Below, piece by piece: positions 53,699-64,000 of a DNA stretch of 64,000 bases (position 1 is its first letter; each line of letters begins with the position of its first letter). Where the stretch lies: positions 620,001 through 684,000 of the forward strand of contig NZ_OZ034915.1 in the NCBI RefSeq assembly GCF_964030655.1. The letters run 5' to 3'. This DNA comes from Spiroplasma endosymbiont of Poecilobothrus nobilitatus. GTDB taxonomy: Bacteria; Bacillota_I; Bacilli_A; Mycoplasmatales; Mycoplasmataceae. A program made the position numbers and the translations under genes. Below the pieces are notes generated by a model, which did not search any database, was not told where the DNA came from, and saw only the letters and a list, made by a program, of their open reading frames with translations.

Positions 53699-53859
53699 AA
53701 AGTGTCCTAAAAAGTGTTGCCATTCCATTCGTTTATGTTTTATCCGATGAAATTTATAAACTACTTTTGAGAAAAATCCCATGCATAACACCTTTTTCCT
53801 TTTTTTTAACAATTATATAAAATTATATTATAATTACCAAGAGAAAAGAGGTGTTATTT

Positions 53860-54411
53860 ATGAAATTTGCATTGTTTTTAGCAACAGGTTTTGAAGAAGG
53901 CGAAGCAATTATTACAACTGATGTGTTACGACGAGGAGGCATTAAGCTAGAATTAATTAGTATTACTAAAGCATTAGAAGTTGTTTCATCACATGATGTT
54001 ACGATTAAAGCTGATAAATTAATTGAAGATATTAAATATGAAGATTATGATGGTTTCATTTTACCGGGTGGTCGAATTGGTGTTGATAATCTTGCAAAAA
54101 ATGAGATGTTAAAAGATTGGTTATTAAAAGCCAACAATGATCAAAAAACAATTGCCGCAGTTTGTGCAGCGCCCCAAATTTTAGGGCATTTAGGAATTTT
54201 AGACAATAAAGAAGCAACAAGTTATCCGGGATGTACCGAAGGGATGGAAAAGGCAATTTATAATGATGAAATGGCCGCTATTACTGATGGTCACATTATT
54301 ACTGGGGTCTCAGTTGGTTCAACCATGAATTTTGCTTTAGCAATTGCTGATCAAGTTTTAGGAGCAGAAAAAGTAATGAAGCTTCAAAATGAATTAGTAA
54401 TTCGTGATTAA
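53860..54411 (+). CDS. DJ-1/PfpI family protein
   Basis: 183 aa. The fold is seen in FLATGFEEGEAIITTDVLRR, GFILPGG and the nucleophile elbow with Cys102 (AAVCAAPQILG). The nearby acidic residue in the N-terminal FEEGEA is the usual partner of this Cys. Members act as deglycase/chaperone-like or stress proteins; the exact reaction is not settled. ATG 53860 has AGAGGTG upstream; in-frame GTG 53851 is inside that site. A TATAAT lies near 53829. Confidence 0.85.
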   Translation: MKFALFLATGFEEGEAIITTDVLRRGGIKLELISITKALEVVSSHDVTIKADKLIEDIKYEDYDGFILPGGRIGVDNLAKNEMLKDWLLKANNDQKTIAAVCAAPQILGHLGILDNKEATSYPGCTEGMEKAIYNDEMAAITDGHIITGVSVGSTMNFALAIADQVLGAEKVMKLQNELVIRD

Positions 54412-54698
54412 TTTAGTTATGTTAAATGTTTGCATAATAAATTTTAAAAGAGTAAAATTAATATACCTCAAATGAGCACATTAATTTTGTATAAATTTTT
54501 TAGCAACTCTTAAAAGTCATTCTGATAAATTTTCTTAATCCTTTGTTTAGATAAAAAAGAGTTTAAAATTTTAGTTGAGGTAGATATATTACTTTGTTAT
54601 ATTTAAATAACAATACGGTTTTTTAACTATAATTTAAATGAATATTAAGTTTATATTTTGTTTTATTTAAAACTGAACTACAATAAGGAGAAAAGAAA

Positions 54699-55341
54699 AT
54701 GAAAAAGTTACTAGCATTTTTAGAAACTATTTCATTAGTTGGGTCAAATTCTGCTTTGATGACAGCATGTAATAGTAAAAAGAAGATGCAAATCTTGAAA
54801 ATATTAAGCGAGAATTGTCACAATATGTTGAAACACCATTTTTGTTTTATCATCAAATGCAACAAGTGAACAGTTCGCAGCAATGTTAAGTAGTCGTCTT
54901 AATTTAGTCAGTTATAAATTAACTGTTAAAAATGATGCAACATTTGTGCAACCAAAAATTATTGATAATAATCATTCAGATGAAAAAATAGTACAAGCTA
55001 ATATGTCAACTATTTTACAACAACAAGACCCTAAAAAATGTTTAGATGTTGTTAATGGAACTGCTAGTGTTAGTATTTTAAAAAAAAGATAAAGAAGAAT
55101 TCAATGTTAAAATTCAATGAGTTACAAATGAGTTAATTCTTTTAAAAAATACTGTCAATAAAATTGACAATATGAGTGATAAATTACAAAATATTAATTT
55201 ACCATTACCACCATTAGTAAAAGGAGTAAATATAACTTTTGCTGATTTATATACTTTTATTGGCTTATTGCCTTTACCAGAGAAAGAAATTATGGAGATT
55301 GATTTAACTAAAATTAATGAACCAAATTTTATTGAAAAATT
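54699..55341 (+). pseudogene. Spiroplasma lipoprotein, frameshifted and cut by IS
   Basis: It starts MKKLLAFLETISLVGSNSAL with a lipobox Cys24 (LMTAC-NSK), behind AAGGAG. After SKKK the frame changes near 54780 (to DANLENIKRELSQYVET), changes again near 54850 (to SSNATSEQFAAMLSSRL), and once more near 55080 (to KDKEEFNVKIQWVTNEL). It ends at the IS1595-like copy at 55342 (...PNFIEKF). The former product was a surface lipoprotein with Lys/Asn-rich helices. Confidence 0.7.
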
Positions 55342-56489
55342 TTTTAATTTTGTAGAAAACTCTTGATGAAATAAAAAAAATCATCAATATGATAACTTTA
55401 AAAGAAAATTATATAAACTTTTAATATTGTTATTTAACTTTTTTATACGTTAAAATATAATACCGATGATTGTTGGTTTGGCGTTAAACCTTTATGCTGG
55501 TATTTTCATTTTCAGAGATTTAAATAATTTTGAATGTTCGTGAAACCTAAGCCATGATAATGAATTAAGGATTCTTTAAGATTTGATTGTAATTTACTAA
55601 TTTTATTTAACTTCCGATAACTATCATCATGATTTGTACTAGTTTTAGTTGCTAATAAAATAGAATTTGTTTGTTTTGCTACTAATAAATATAATGGTTG
55701 CATGTCAGAAATAATAATTGAATTTTCTTTGATTAATTGTTTATTAATATTTTCAATAATTCACTGTTTTTGTAATCGTTTTGTGTTGGTTGATTTAACA
55801 TAAATATTATTATTGCTATCAACAGCCATTTGAATACAACATTTAGTGTTGGTTGAAAATGAATCAAGATGAATTTTTCTTTTATCAAATTTATCTTTAA
55901 AATTACCTTTGTGGATTTCTTTAATAAATGTTTCATCGATTTTAATTTGGCCATTTAACTTTTTAAATTTTAATTGGGTATTTTCTAATTGTTTTGATTT
56001 CATTATTTTTTGGCGATTATATTTATATCAAGCGGTTTTCGGTGATGTTTTAATAAAGTGGGAAATCATTTTACTAGATTGCCCTAATAATGAAATTTGA
56101 ATCAATAAATTTCACTGTTCATAATTTAAATGACTTCAATACGTAAAATGATCACGAAAAGCATCAAAACTAGCACGACATTTTTTGCATAAATATTTTT
56201 GTTTTCCTTCAGGATTATGACCATTTTTAACACAATAAAAAGATTGACAATTAGGACATTTAATACCTTTATCCCTAAATTTTTGGTCAATTTCATTTAA
56301 GCGTTTTTGTTTTTTAATTAATTCTGCTTCTTTTTTGACTTTTTCATGAAATTCTAAAAATTGATCATCTGTTAAACTATTTATTAATTCTTCAATTATT
56401 TTTTCCATTAATTATTCACCTCTTATATTAAAAATATACCTAATTTTAGGTATATTTTATAAATATCAAGAGTTTTCTACAAAATTAAA
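55342..56489 (-). mobile_element. IS1595-like element, copy 5
   Basis: A 1148-bp minus-strand copy with both terminal repeats. The flanks share the 7 bases GAAAAAT, next to the element on both sides, consistent with a slightly eroded 8-bp target duplication. It joins a broken lipoprotein gene on the left to a resolvase remnant on the right. Confidence 0.93.
55443..56408 (-). CDS. IS1595-like transposase, the most complete copy
   Basis: 321 aa, open from ATG 56408 to TAA 55443-55445. The zinc ribbon is whole (Cys51, Cys54, Cys74, Cys77). The DDE region has IDETFI and ISDMQPLY. A 6-bp in-frame duplication makes TAWYKYNRQK where the others have TAWYNRQK, and there are substitutions such as STNHDDSYRK for STNPDASYRK. 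It is the only copy in the window with ribbon and frame both intact. Confidence 0.9.
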
Positions 56490-57187
56490 GAAAAATATTG
56501 TAAATGTTTTCATGCATCGTGTTCATGCTCTGTCATTTTAATATTTCCTTTATATCTATAATTTTTATTAGCAACTGGTGATTGTAAAACATATTTTAAA
56601 TTAAATAGGTATTTGCATAAAACTTTTAAACCACCGATAAATTTAGGTGTAGATAGTGGGTTTATTATTTTTAATCCCTTATGAAGTTGATAATCTTCAA
56701 TTATTACAAGAACTTTATTTAAATAAGAACAAGTTTGCTTTTGAAAGTTGTTTAATATTTAATATTAAATAGATATTATTTATTGCTTATTCTTCGTTTT
56801 TAGAATGAAAAGTAATATTATTAATTATTTTCTGTTGCAAAACATTATAAATAATAATACCAGTTTGCCCACTTCCAGCAGGGTCAATTGCAATAATATA
56901 TTTTAATTTATTTAGTTTATTTTTTTGTCAATTTGTAATATTTTTCATCCATCGGAAGCCAAATCTAAAATATCGTTAATTTTGTAATGCTGCATATAAG
57001 AAGCAATTACATCTCATTTGTTTTTAAATAAATTTAAGTACATTTTTGTTCATTATAAACATTGCAAATCATAATGATTTTTATTATGAGAAATACGACA
57101 ATTAACAAGGTTACAATTAATTCAATCAAATGAAGTTGTTATTTCATTTCAAGTTTTATTAATATACAAACTTTTATATTATGTCAT
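56490..57187 (-). pseudogene. RuvC-like Holliday junction resolvase, phage type, decayed
   Basis: On the minus strand, ATG 57187 follows GAAAGGATTATT. A TAA comes at codon 3; the readable track then gives KTWNEITTSFDWINCNLV, more stops, and DILDLASDGWKILQIDKK. In other frames come YIIAIDPAGSGQTGIIIYNV, VLVIIEDYQLHKGLKIINP, LSTPKFIGGLKVLCKYLF and TEHEHDAWKHLQYF. The IDPAG Asp, the IIED acidic pair and the final EHEHDA Asp match the RNase H-fold RuvC-like resolvases of phages. At least four stops or frameshifts are present, and the C-terminus runs into the IS1595-like copy. Plectrovirus origin is an inference from the host genus. Confidence 0.6.
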
Positions 57188-57203
57188 TATAATAATCCTT
57201 TCA

Positions 57204-57320
57204 TTAATTAGTTTTGACTAATGCTCAATATTAATCAGTTACTTCATCTACTGAAACTGGATAAGCTCGTATCATTAATTATTGTAATTTACTTTCAATT
57301 TTTTTATTTCATTTTTTCAT
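57204..57320 (-). pseudogene. Small unknown gene with two stops, upstream of the resolvase remnant
   Basis: ATG 57320 follows AGAAAGGAAAATATTT, a good ribosome binding site. The 39-codon track reads MKKWNKKIESKLQ, TAA, LMIRAYPVSVDEVTD, TAA, YWALVKTN, TAA. The in-frame continuation over two stops and the spacing (17 bp to the next start) suggest a tiny gene of the same former phage operon. Confidence 0.45.
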
Positions 57321-57360
57321 CAAATATTTTCCTTTCTGTAAAAAAATAATATTTTTTTAT

Positions 57361-57976
57361 TGGTTAATATTTTGATATTTAGTAAATAATGTATTTTGTA
57401 TTTTAGTATTTATTTAATTCGCCGCCCGCTTCACTTTTTTTTTGGGGGGGTGAGCGGGGGCGGTAGGATATTTAGACAGAGTTTATCCCCCTACGGAAAT
57501 AAACAAAAAAAGTTTACCCAGTTATTAATTACGTTTCATCCACCCCTAGACAACTTTATATAAAGAAAATAACCTTTTGGAGCTCCAACCCTCTTGTTTT
57601 TTAGTGTCCGATATTGTTTTTTCGGTTTAACAGCACTCTTTTTATGAAAACAAGCCAAAAAAAACGCGCTCTGACATTTCGCGAGTGATTAATCTTGACG
57701 AGAATTAAAGAAATAAATAGGAATAAATCCATTCGCTTTCACACTTTCTTTAAGGCTTCGTGCCATAGATGAGTTATCCATCTTTAAGCATCAAAATATT
57801 AAGTTTTAAGCGTTGAATTATTCATCGGATAATACTTTTATTGAAAGGAAATTTATAAAAATATCATTTATTTTGTGTAGGGAAAACAGAATAACATCTG
57901 TTTTTATGATAAAAATTCTAAATTTAAAGATACTATCCGATGAATAATGCAAATAAATTTATTTTTTTAATAGAAA
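57361..57976. other. Structured noncoding region upstream of rpoB, no gene seen
   Basis: About 600 bp without a supportable gene. It has GC-rich patches unlike the surroundings: CCGCCCGCTTCAC (about 57422) can pair imperfectly with GTGAGCGGGGGCGG (about 57450-57463) across a T/G-run loop. Further on, ATTATTCATCGGATA (about 57818-57835) and its complement TATCCGATGAATAAT (about 57935-57949) bracket about 100 bp in a large stem-loop. CCGATATTGTTTTTTCGG near 57608 is a small hairpin. It could be a phage intergenic/origin region, left from the same element as the resolvase, or an unrecognised RNA. I compared it by eye with RNase P RNA and tmRNA landmarks and found no match. Confidence 0.5.
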
Positions 57977-57980
57977 AATA

Positions 57981-58009
57981 AAAAAACAATCTCACAAGAA
58001 TTGTTTTTT
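57981..58009 (+). terminator. Terminator-like hairpin
   Basis: AAAAAACAAT (57981-57990) pairs with ATTGTTTTTT (58000-58009) around CTCACAAGA. It ends the structured region and would stop transcripts coming from either side. Confidence 0.6.
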
Positions 58010-58081
58010 GCCGGTTCATCGTACGGGGCCGCCTGATTAAATTTTTATTTGTGATCGTCATAAGCAAGAATTAATATAAGG

Positions 58082-58106
58082 AAAAAAGCAGTTTATGCTT
58101 TTTTTA
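58082..58106 (+). terminator. Terminator hairpin just before the rpoB promoter
   Basis: AAAAAAGCA (58082-58090), loop GTTTA, TGCTTTTTTT (58096-58105). It insulates rpoBC from upstream transcription. Confidence 0.7.
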
Positions 58107-58123
58107 ATTTTTAATAAAAAGAA

Positions 58124-58152
58124 TTGACTTTTGTGTCAAACCAATATAAAAT
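58124..58152 (+). promoter_or_regulatory. Promoter of rpoBC
   Basis: TTGACT (58124-58129), 17 bp, TAAAAT (58147-58152), 38 bp before ATG 58191. AGTGAGG serves as ribosome binding site. No ribosomal protein gene (rplJL) precedes rpoB here. Confidence 0.8.
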
Positions 58153-58190
58153 CTATAAGTGTATATTGTGAAAAGTGAGGTTAATAATTA

Positions 58191-61100
58191 ATGGCATTAA
58201 AAGAAAAAGAATTTGGGCATTACGCTAAAAGAATTGATTACACAAAAGTAAGCGGGAATTTAGATTTACCAAACTTAATTGAAATTCAAACTGAAACATA
58301 TGATTGATTCAAGAAAACAGGTATTAGCGAAGTGTTCGGGGAGGTATTTCCGATTGTTGGACATGAAGGAAATATCGTTTTAGAGATGTTAGATTGAGAA
58401 TTTAGAGAGCCACGAAGAACAATTTCTCAAGCAAAAGATGAGTCAAAAATCTTTGAAGCACCAATTTATTCAAATTTAAAATTAACAATTAATTCAAAAG
58501 ATTTAGAAGTTGAAAAAGCAATTGTTAAGGGAGAACCCGAATTAATTAAAGCTTGAATTGAAGAGCGTGTTGGGCATATGATTACAATTTTAAAAAAATC
58601 AACTGATGTTATTTATTATGATATTCATTCTGGCGATGAAACAGCAACATGTACAGTAACAATTAAAGAAAAATTAGATGATAAACTAATTATTGATATT
58701 ACAATTGAAAAAGAAGGCGAAGTCTTTTTTGGTGATTTTCCACTAATGACAGGAAAAGGAACTTTTATTGTTAATGGTTCAGAAAAAGTCGTTGTTTCAC
58801 AATTAGTTCGATCACCAGGAACATATTATAAAATTGATTTAAATCGTAAAAATGGAGAAAATGTTTACTATGTTGATTTAATTCCATCACGAGGGACATG
58901 GTTAGAGTTTGAATCAGATCATAAAAAAATTAAAGTTGGAAAAGAAGAAAAATTTGAGAATGTTTTTTATGTAAAAATAGATAAATCTAGAAAAGTGTCG
59001 GTTGCTAATTTCTTAACGGCGTTAGGAATTATTAAAGAAGATGCCCTAGAAATTTTTGGCGATAATAAATTAGTAAAAATCACCTATGAATTAGATCGAT
59101 ACACAGGTGATATTTCATATGACCAAAGTATTGCTGTTCAAGAAATTTATAAAAAAATTCGTTCAGGAGAAACAGCAACCCCAGATGGTGCGACAAAATA
59201 TTTATATGGATTATTATTTGATAAACGTAAATATGATTTAACCAAAGCAGGACGTTTTAAATTAATTCAAAAATTATCAGTTGAAAATCGAATTTATAAC
59301 AAAATATTAGCTGAAGACATTAAAGGTGTAAATGGTAAAGTTGTTTTTACCGAAGGAACGTTAATGGATAAAGAAGCCATTAACAAGTTAAAAGGAATTT
59401 TAAAAGCAGGAGCTTGTTTACAAGAAGTTAAATTTAGTGATGAAATTATTTGTTCTAATAAAATCCAAAAAATTAAAGTGTATGTTGATAATGAAGTTCG
59501 TTCACGTGTAGCAAATATTATTGGGATTGATCCTAATGCGACTGATGAATATGTAACAGTGCCCGATGTTTTGGCGACATTTTCATATTTATTAAATTTA
59601 ACAGATGGAATTGGGGAAGTTGATGATATTGACCACTTAGGAAATCGTCGTGTTCGAACAATTGGGGAATTATTACAAAATCAATTTCGAATTGGCTTAC
59701 TAAGAATTGAAAAAAATGTTAAAGAAAAAATGTCAACTTCAAATTTATTTAAAATGAAACCTTTAAATATTATTAATAATAAACCATTATCAGCAATTAT
59801 TGGTGAATTTTTCAATTTATCACAATTATCACAATTTATGGATCAGACAAATCCTTTAGCTGAATTAACAAATAAACGTCGATTAACAGCCCTAGGACCA
59901 GGAGGATTATCAAGAGAACGCGCTGGGTTAGAGGTCCGAGATGTTCACTACTCACATTATGGCCGTATTTGTCCAATTGAGACCCCAGAAGGGCCTAATA
60001 TTGGGTTAATTAATAACTTAGCAACATATGCCAAAATTAATTCATATGGATTTATTGAAACACCATATCGTCGTGTTATTGGTTACAAAGTTACAATGGA
60101 AAATGATTATTTAACAGCTGATGAAGAAAAAAAATATGTTGTTGCACAAGCTAATATTTGCTTAAGTGATAAGGGTGAAATTTTAGATGAACAAGTGGTT
60201 GCACGTTTCCAAGGAGAAAATATTATTGCTGGACGAAATGATGTTGACTATGTTGATGTTTCACCAAAACAAATTGTTTCAATTGCAACAAGTTGTATTC
60301 CATTTTTAGAAAATGATGATGCCAATCGCGCTTTAATGGGCGCTAATATGCAACGACAAGCAATTCCTTTAATTGCGCCAAATTCACCATATGTAGGAAC
60401 AGGAGTTGAATATGCTGCTGCTCGTGACTCGGGATTAGCAATTGTTTCACAATATGATGGAACTGTTGATTTTGTTGATGCAACAAGAATTGTTTTAAAA
60501 ACAAAAGAAGGGTTAAAAAATTATAATTTAGACACTTTTGTTCGTAGTAACCAAGGAACGTCATTAACTCATGTGCCATTAGTGCGTCAAGGACAAAAAG
60601 TTGAAAAAGGACAAGTTTTAGCTGATGGGCCATCAATTGATAAAGGAGAACTAGCATTAGGGCAAAATGTAGTAGTTGCTTTTACAACATGAAATGGTTA
60701 CAACTATGAAGATGCGATTATTGTTTCAGAACGGTTAGTATCAGAAGATGTTTTTACATCAATCCATATTGAAGAATATACAATTGAACGTCGTCAAACA
60801 AAACAAGGACCAGAAGAAATTACTCGTGATATTCCTAATATTTCTGAAAATGCACGAAAATTTTTAGATGATGATGGATTAGTTATTATTGGGACAGAAG
60901 TTAAGCCCGGTGATATTTTAGTTGGAAAAGTAACACCAAAAGGACAAACCCAATTATCACCAGAAGATAAATTATTACAAGCAATTTTTGGTGAAAAATC
61001 AAAAAATGTTAAAGATAATTCATTACGAGTTCCAAATGGTGGTGAAGGAATTATTCAAGTAATTAAACGCTTTCCACGAGAAAAATATGAATTATCAGCT

Positions 61101-62099
61101 GATGTTTTAGAAGTTATTAAAGTTTATATTGTTCAAAAACGAAAAATCCAAGAAGGAGATAAAATGGCTGGTCGTCATGGAAACAAAGGGGTTATTTCGA
61201 AAATTTTACCGTTGGAAGATATGCCACATATCGAAGATGGAACACCAATTGATATTATGTTAAATCCATTAGGGGTACCATCACGGATGAATATTGGACA
61301 GGTGTTAGAAATTCATTTAGGAATGGCAGCGAAAAAGTTGGGACAAAAAATTTCAACTCCTGTTTTTGATGGAATGACAAATGAAGAATTAATTGAAATT
61401 ATGGATAAAGCAGGAATGAAAAACTTTGGGAAAGAAGTTTTAATTGACGGTCAAACAGGTGAAAAATTTGATAATCCAGTTTCGGTAGGAGTAATGTATA
61501 TGTTGAAATTATCACACATGGTTGATGATAAATTACATGCAAGAAATGTTGGACCATATTCATTAATTACGCAACAACCATTAGGAGGAAAAGCTCAAAA
61601 TGGGGGACAGCGTTTTGGAGAAATGGAAGTATGAGCGTTAGAAGCTTATGGTGCAGCTCATACATTACGCGAAATTTTAACAATTAAGTCTGATGATATT
61701 AAAGGAAGAACACGTGCTTATGAATCAATTGTTAAAGATAAAAAGATTCCAGAACCAGGAATTCCAGAATCATTTAATGTGCTAACCCGTGAAATTCAAG
61801 GGTTAGGATTTAATATTCATATGATTGATGAAAAAGGAAACATTAAGAATATTAAGAGTTATGATGAAACAGATTATGTTGATGAAGACTTATTAACAGA
61901 TAGTGATGAATTTGAAGATGAATTTGATATTGATAACTTTATTTTAAGTACTAATCGTGAGCCACAAAAAAATAATAATTTAGACGAATTTGTTAAAGTT
62001 GAAGATAGTTTTGACTTGGTAGATAATTTAAACGATGATGAGTTAGATGACATTGATGATGAACTTGATGAAATTAATGATCAATATGAATTAGATTAA
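58191..62099 (+). CDS. rpoB: RNA polymerase beta subunit
   Basis: 1302 aa. Hallmarks in order: LVRSPG, the rifampicin region ([37 protein letters not shown]), [43 protein letters not shown] and [20 protein letters not shown]. Asn561 (codon 59871-59873) stands where E. coli has His526; this Asn is the known cause of natural rifampicin resistance in spiroplasmas. The last 85 residues are a very acidic Asp/Glu-rich tail ([20 protein letters not shown]). UGA codes for several Trp. rpoC follows after 13 bp. Confidence 0.97.
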
Positions 62100-62112
62100 G
62101 GGGGAAGAAAAA

Positions 62113-64000
<1,888 letters not shown>

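Larger units (their letters stand above)
52505..53727 (+). mobile_element. Type B IS3 element, complete forward copy 2
   Basis: 1223 bp from TGGATAGGCCACAATTATTA to ...GCCATTCCA, with both ends. It abuts the truncated reversed copy at 52504/52505. No target duplication is visible. OrfA and OrfB frames are open. Confidence 0.93.

Noticed and set aside
57361-58010. RNase P RNA, tmRNA or SRP RNA in the structured region
   Set aside because: I looked on both strands for landmark segments (for example the GAGGAAAGTCC core of RNase P RNA or a tmRNA tRNA-like end) and found none.

Overview
The window is about 64 kb of a very AT-rich mollicute chromosome, almost certainly a Spiroplasma. Nearly every housekeeping frame runs through in-frame UGA codons at conserved Trp positions (FtsK, SecY, RpoB, TruA, PcrA and others), so genetic code 4 applies. 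Gene order, Spiroplasma-type lipoproteins, a phage-type resolvase remnant and an RpoB with Asn at E. coli position 526 fit this genus. I cannot assign a species. CDS limits below use UGA = Trp, so many genes are longer than a standard-code reading would give.

Layout. 1-5.3 kb: tail of an IS1595-like element, a decayed topA, and an IS3-family element (type C) interrupted by another (type D). 5.4-7.6 kb: S1-domain protein, pgi, convergent coaD. 7.6-10 kb: IS1595-like copy split by an IS3 element (type B). 10-20 kb: RNase J-like pseudoenzyme, ftsK, ECF transporter core (ecfA1-ecfA2-ecfT), truA and a low-complexity protein. 20-29.3 kb: two more IS1595-like copies, tRNA-Ile, an abnormal tRNA-Ala, an unknown protein, a three-layer IS nest, rplI-dnaC, a lipoprotein and a truncated rlmH. 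29.3-44.2 kb: intact S10-spc-alpha ribosomal superoperon (rpsJ to rplQ, with secY, adk, infA, rpoA) behind a good promoter and a structured leader. 44.2-51.4 kb: map, a small basic protein, a broken reverse gene, glycosyltransferase, RDD membrane protein, pcrA, ptsH, tsaD. 51.4-58 kb: a decayed RpiR-like regulator cut by an inverted pair of type B elements, a DJ-1/PfpI protein, a broken lipoprotein, the fifth IS1595-like copy, a RuvC-like resolvase remnant probably of plectrovirus origin, and a structured noncoding stretch. 58.1-64 kb: rpoB and the start of rpoC.

The core is ordinary and dense: translation (ribosomal proteins, IF-1, tRNAs, TruA, TsaD), transcription (RpoA/B/C), replication and segregation (DnaC, PcrA, FtsK), secretion (SecY), sugar metabolism and uptake (Pgi, HPr) and vitamin uptake (EcfA1A2T). 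The islands between these blocks are full of ISs and pseudogenes. I did not find a convincing new multi-gene system. The best leads are the giant L29, the metal-site-less RNase J homologue, the damaged topA, the insertion in tRNA-Ala, the repeated head-abutting inverted IS architecture, and the structured region upstream of rpoB.
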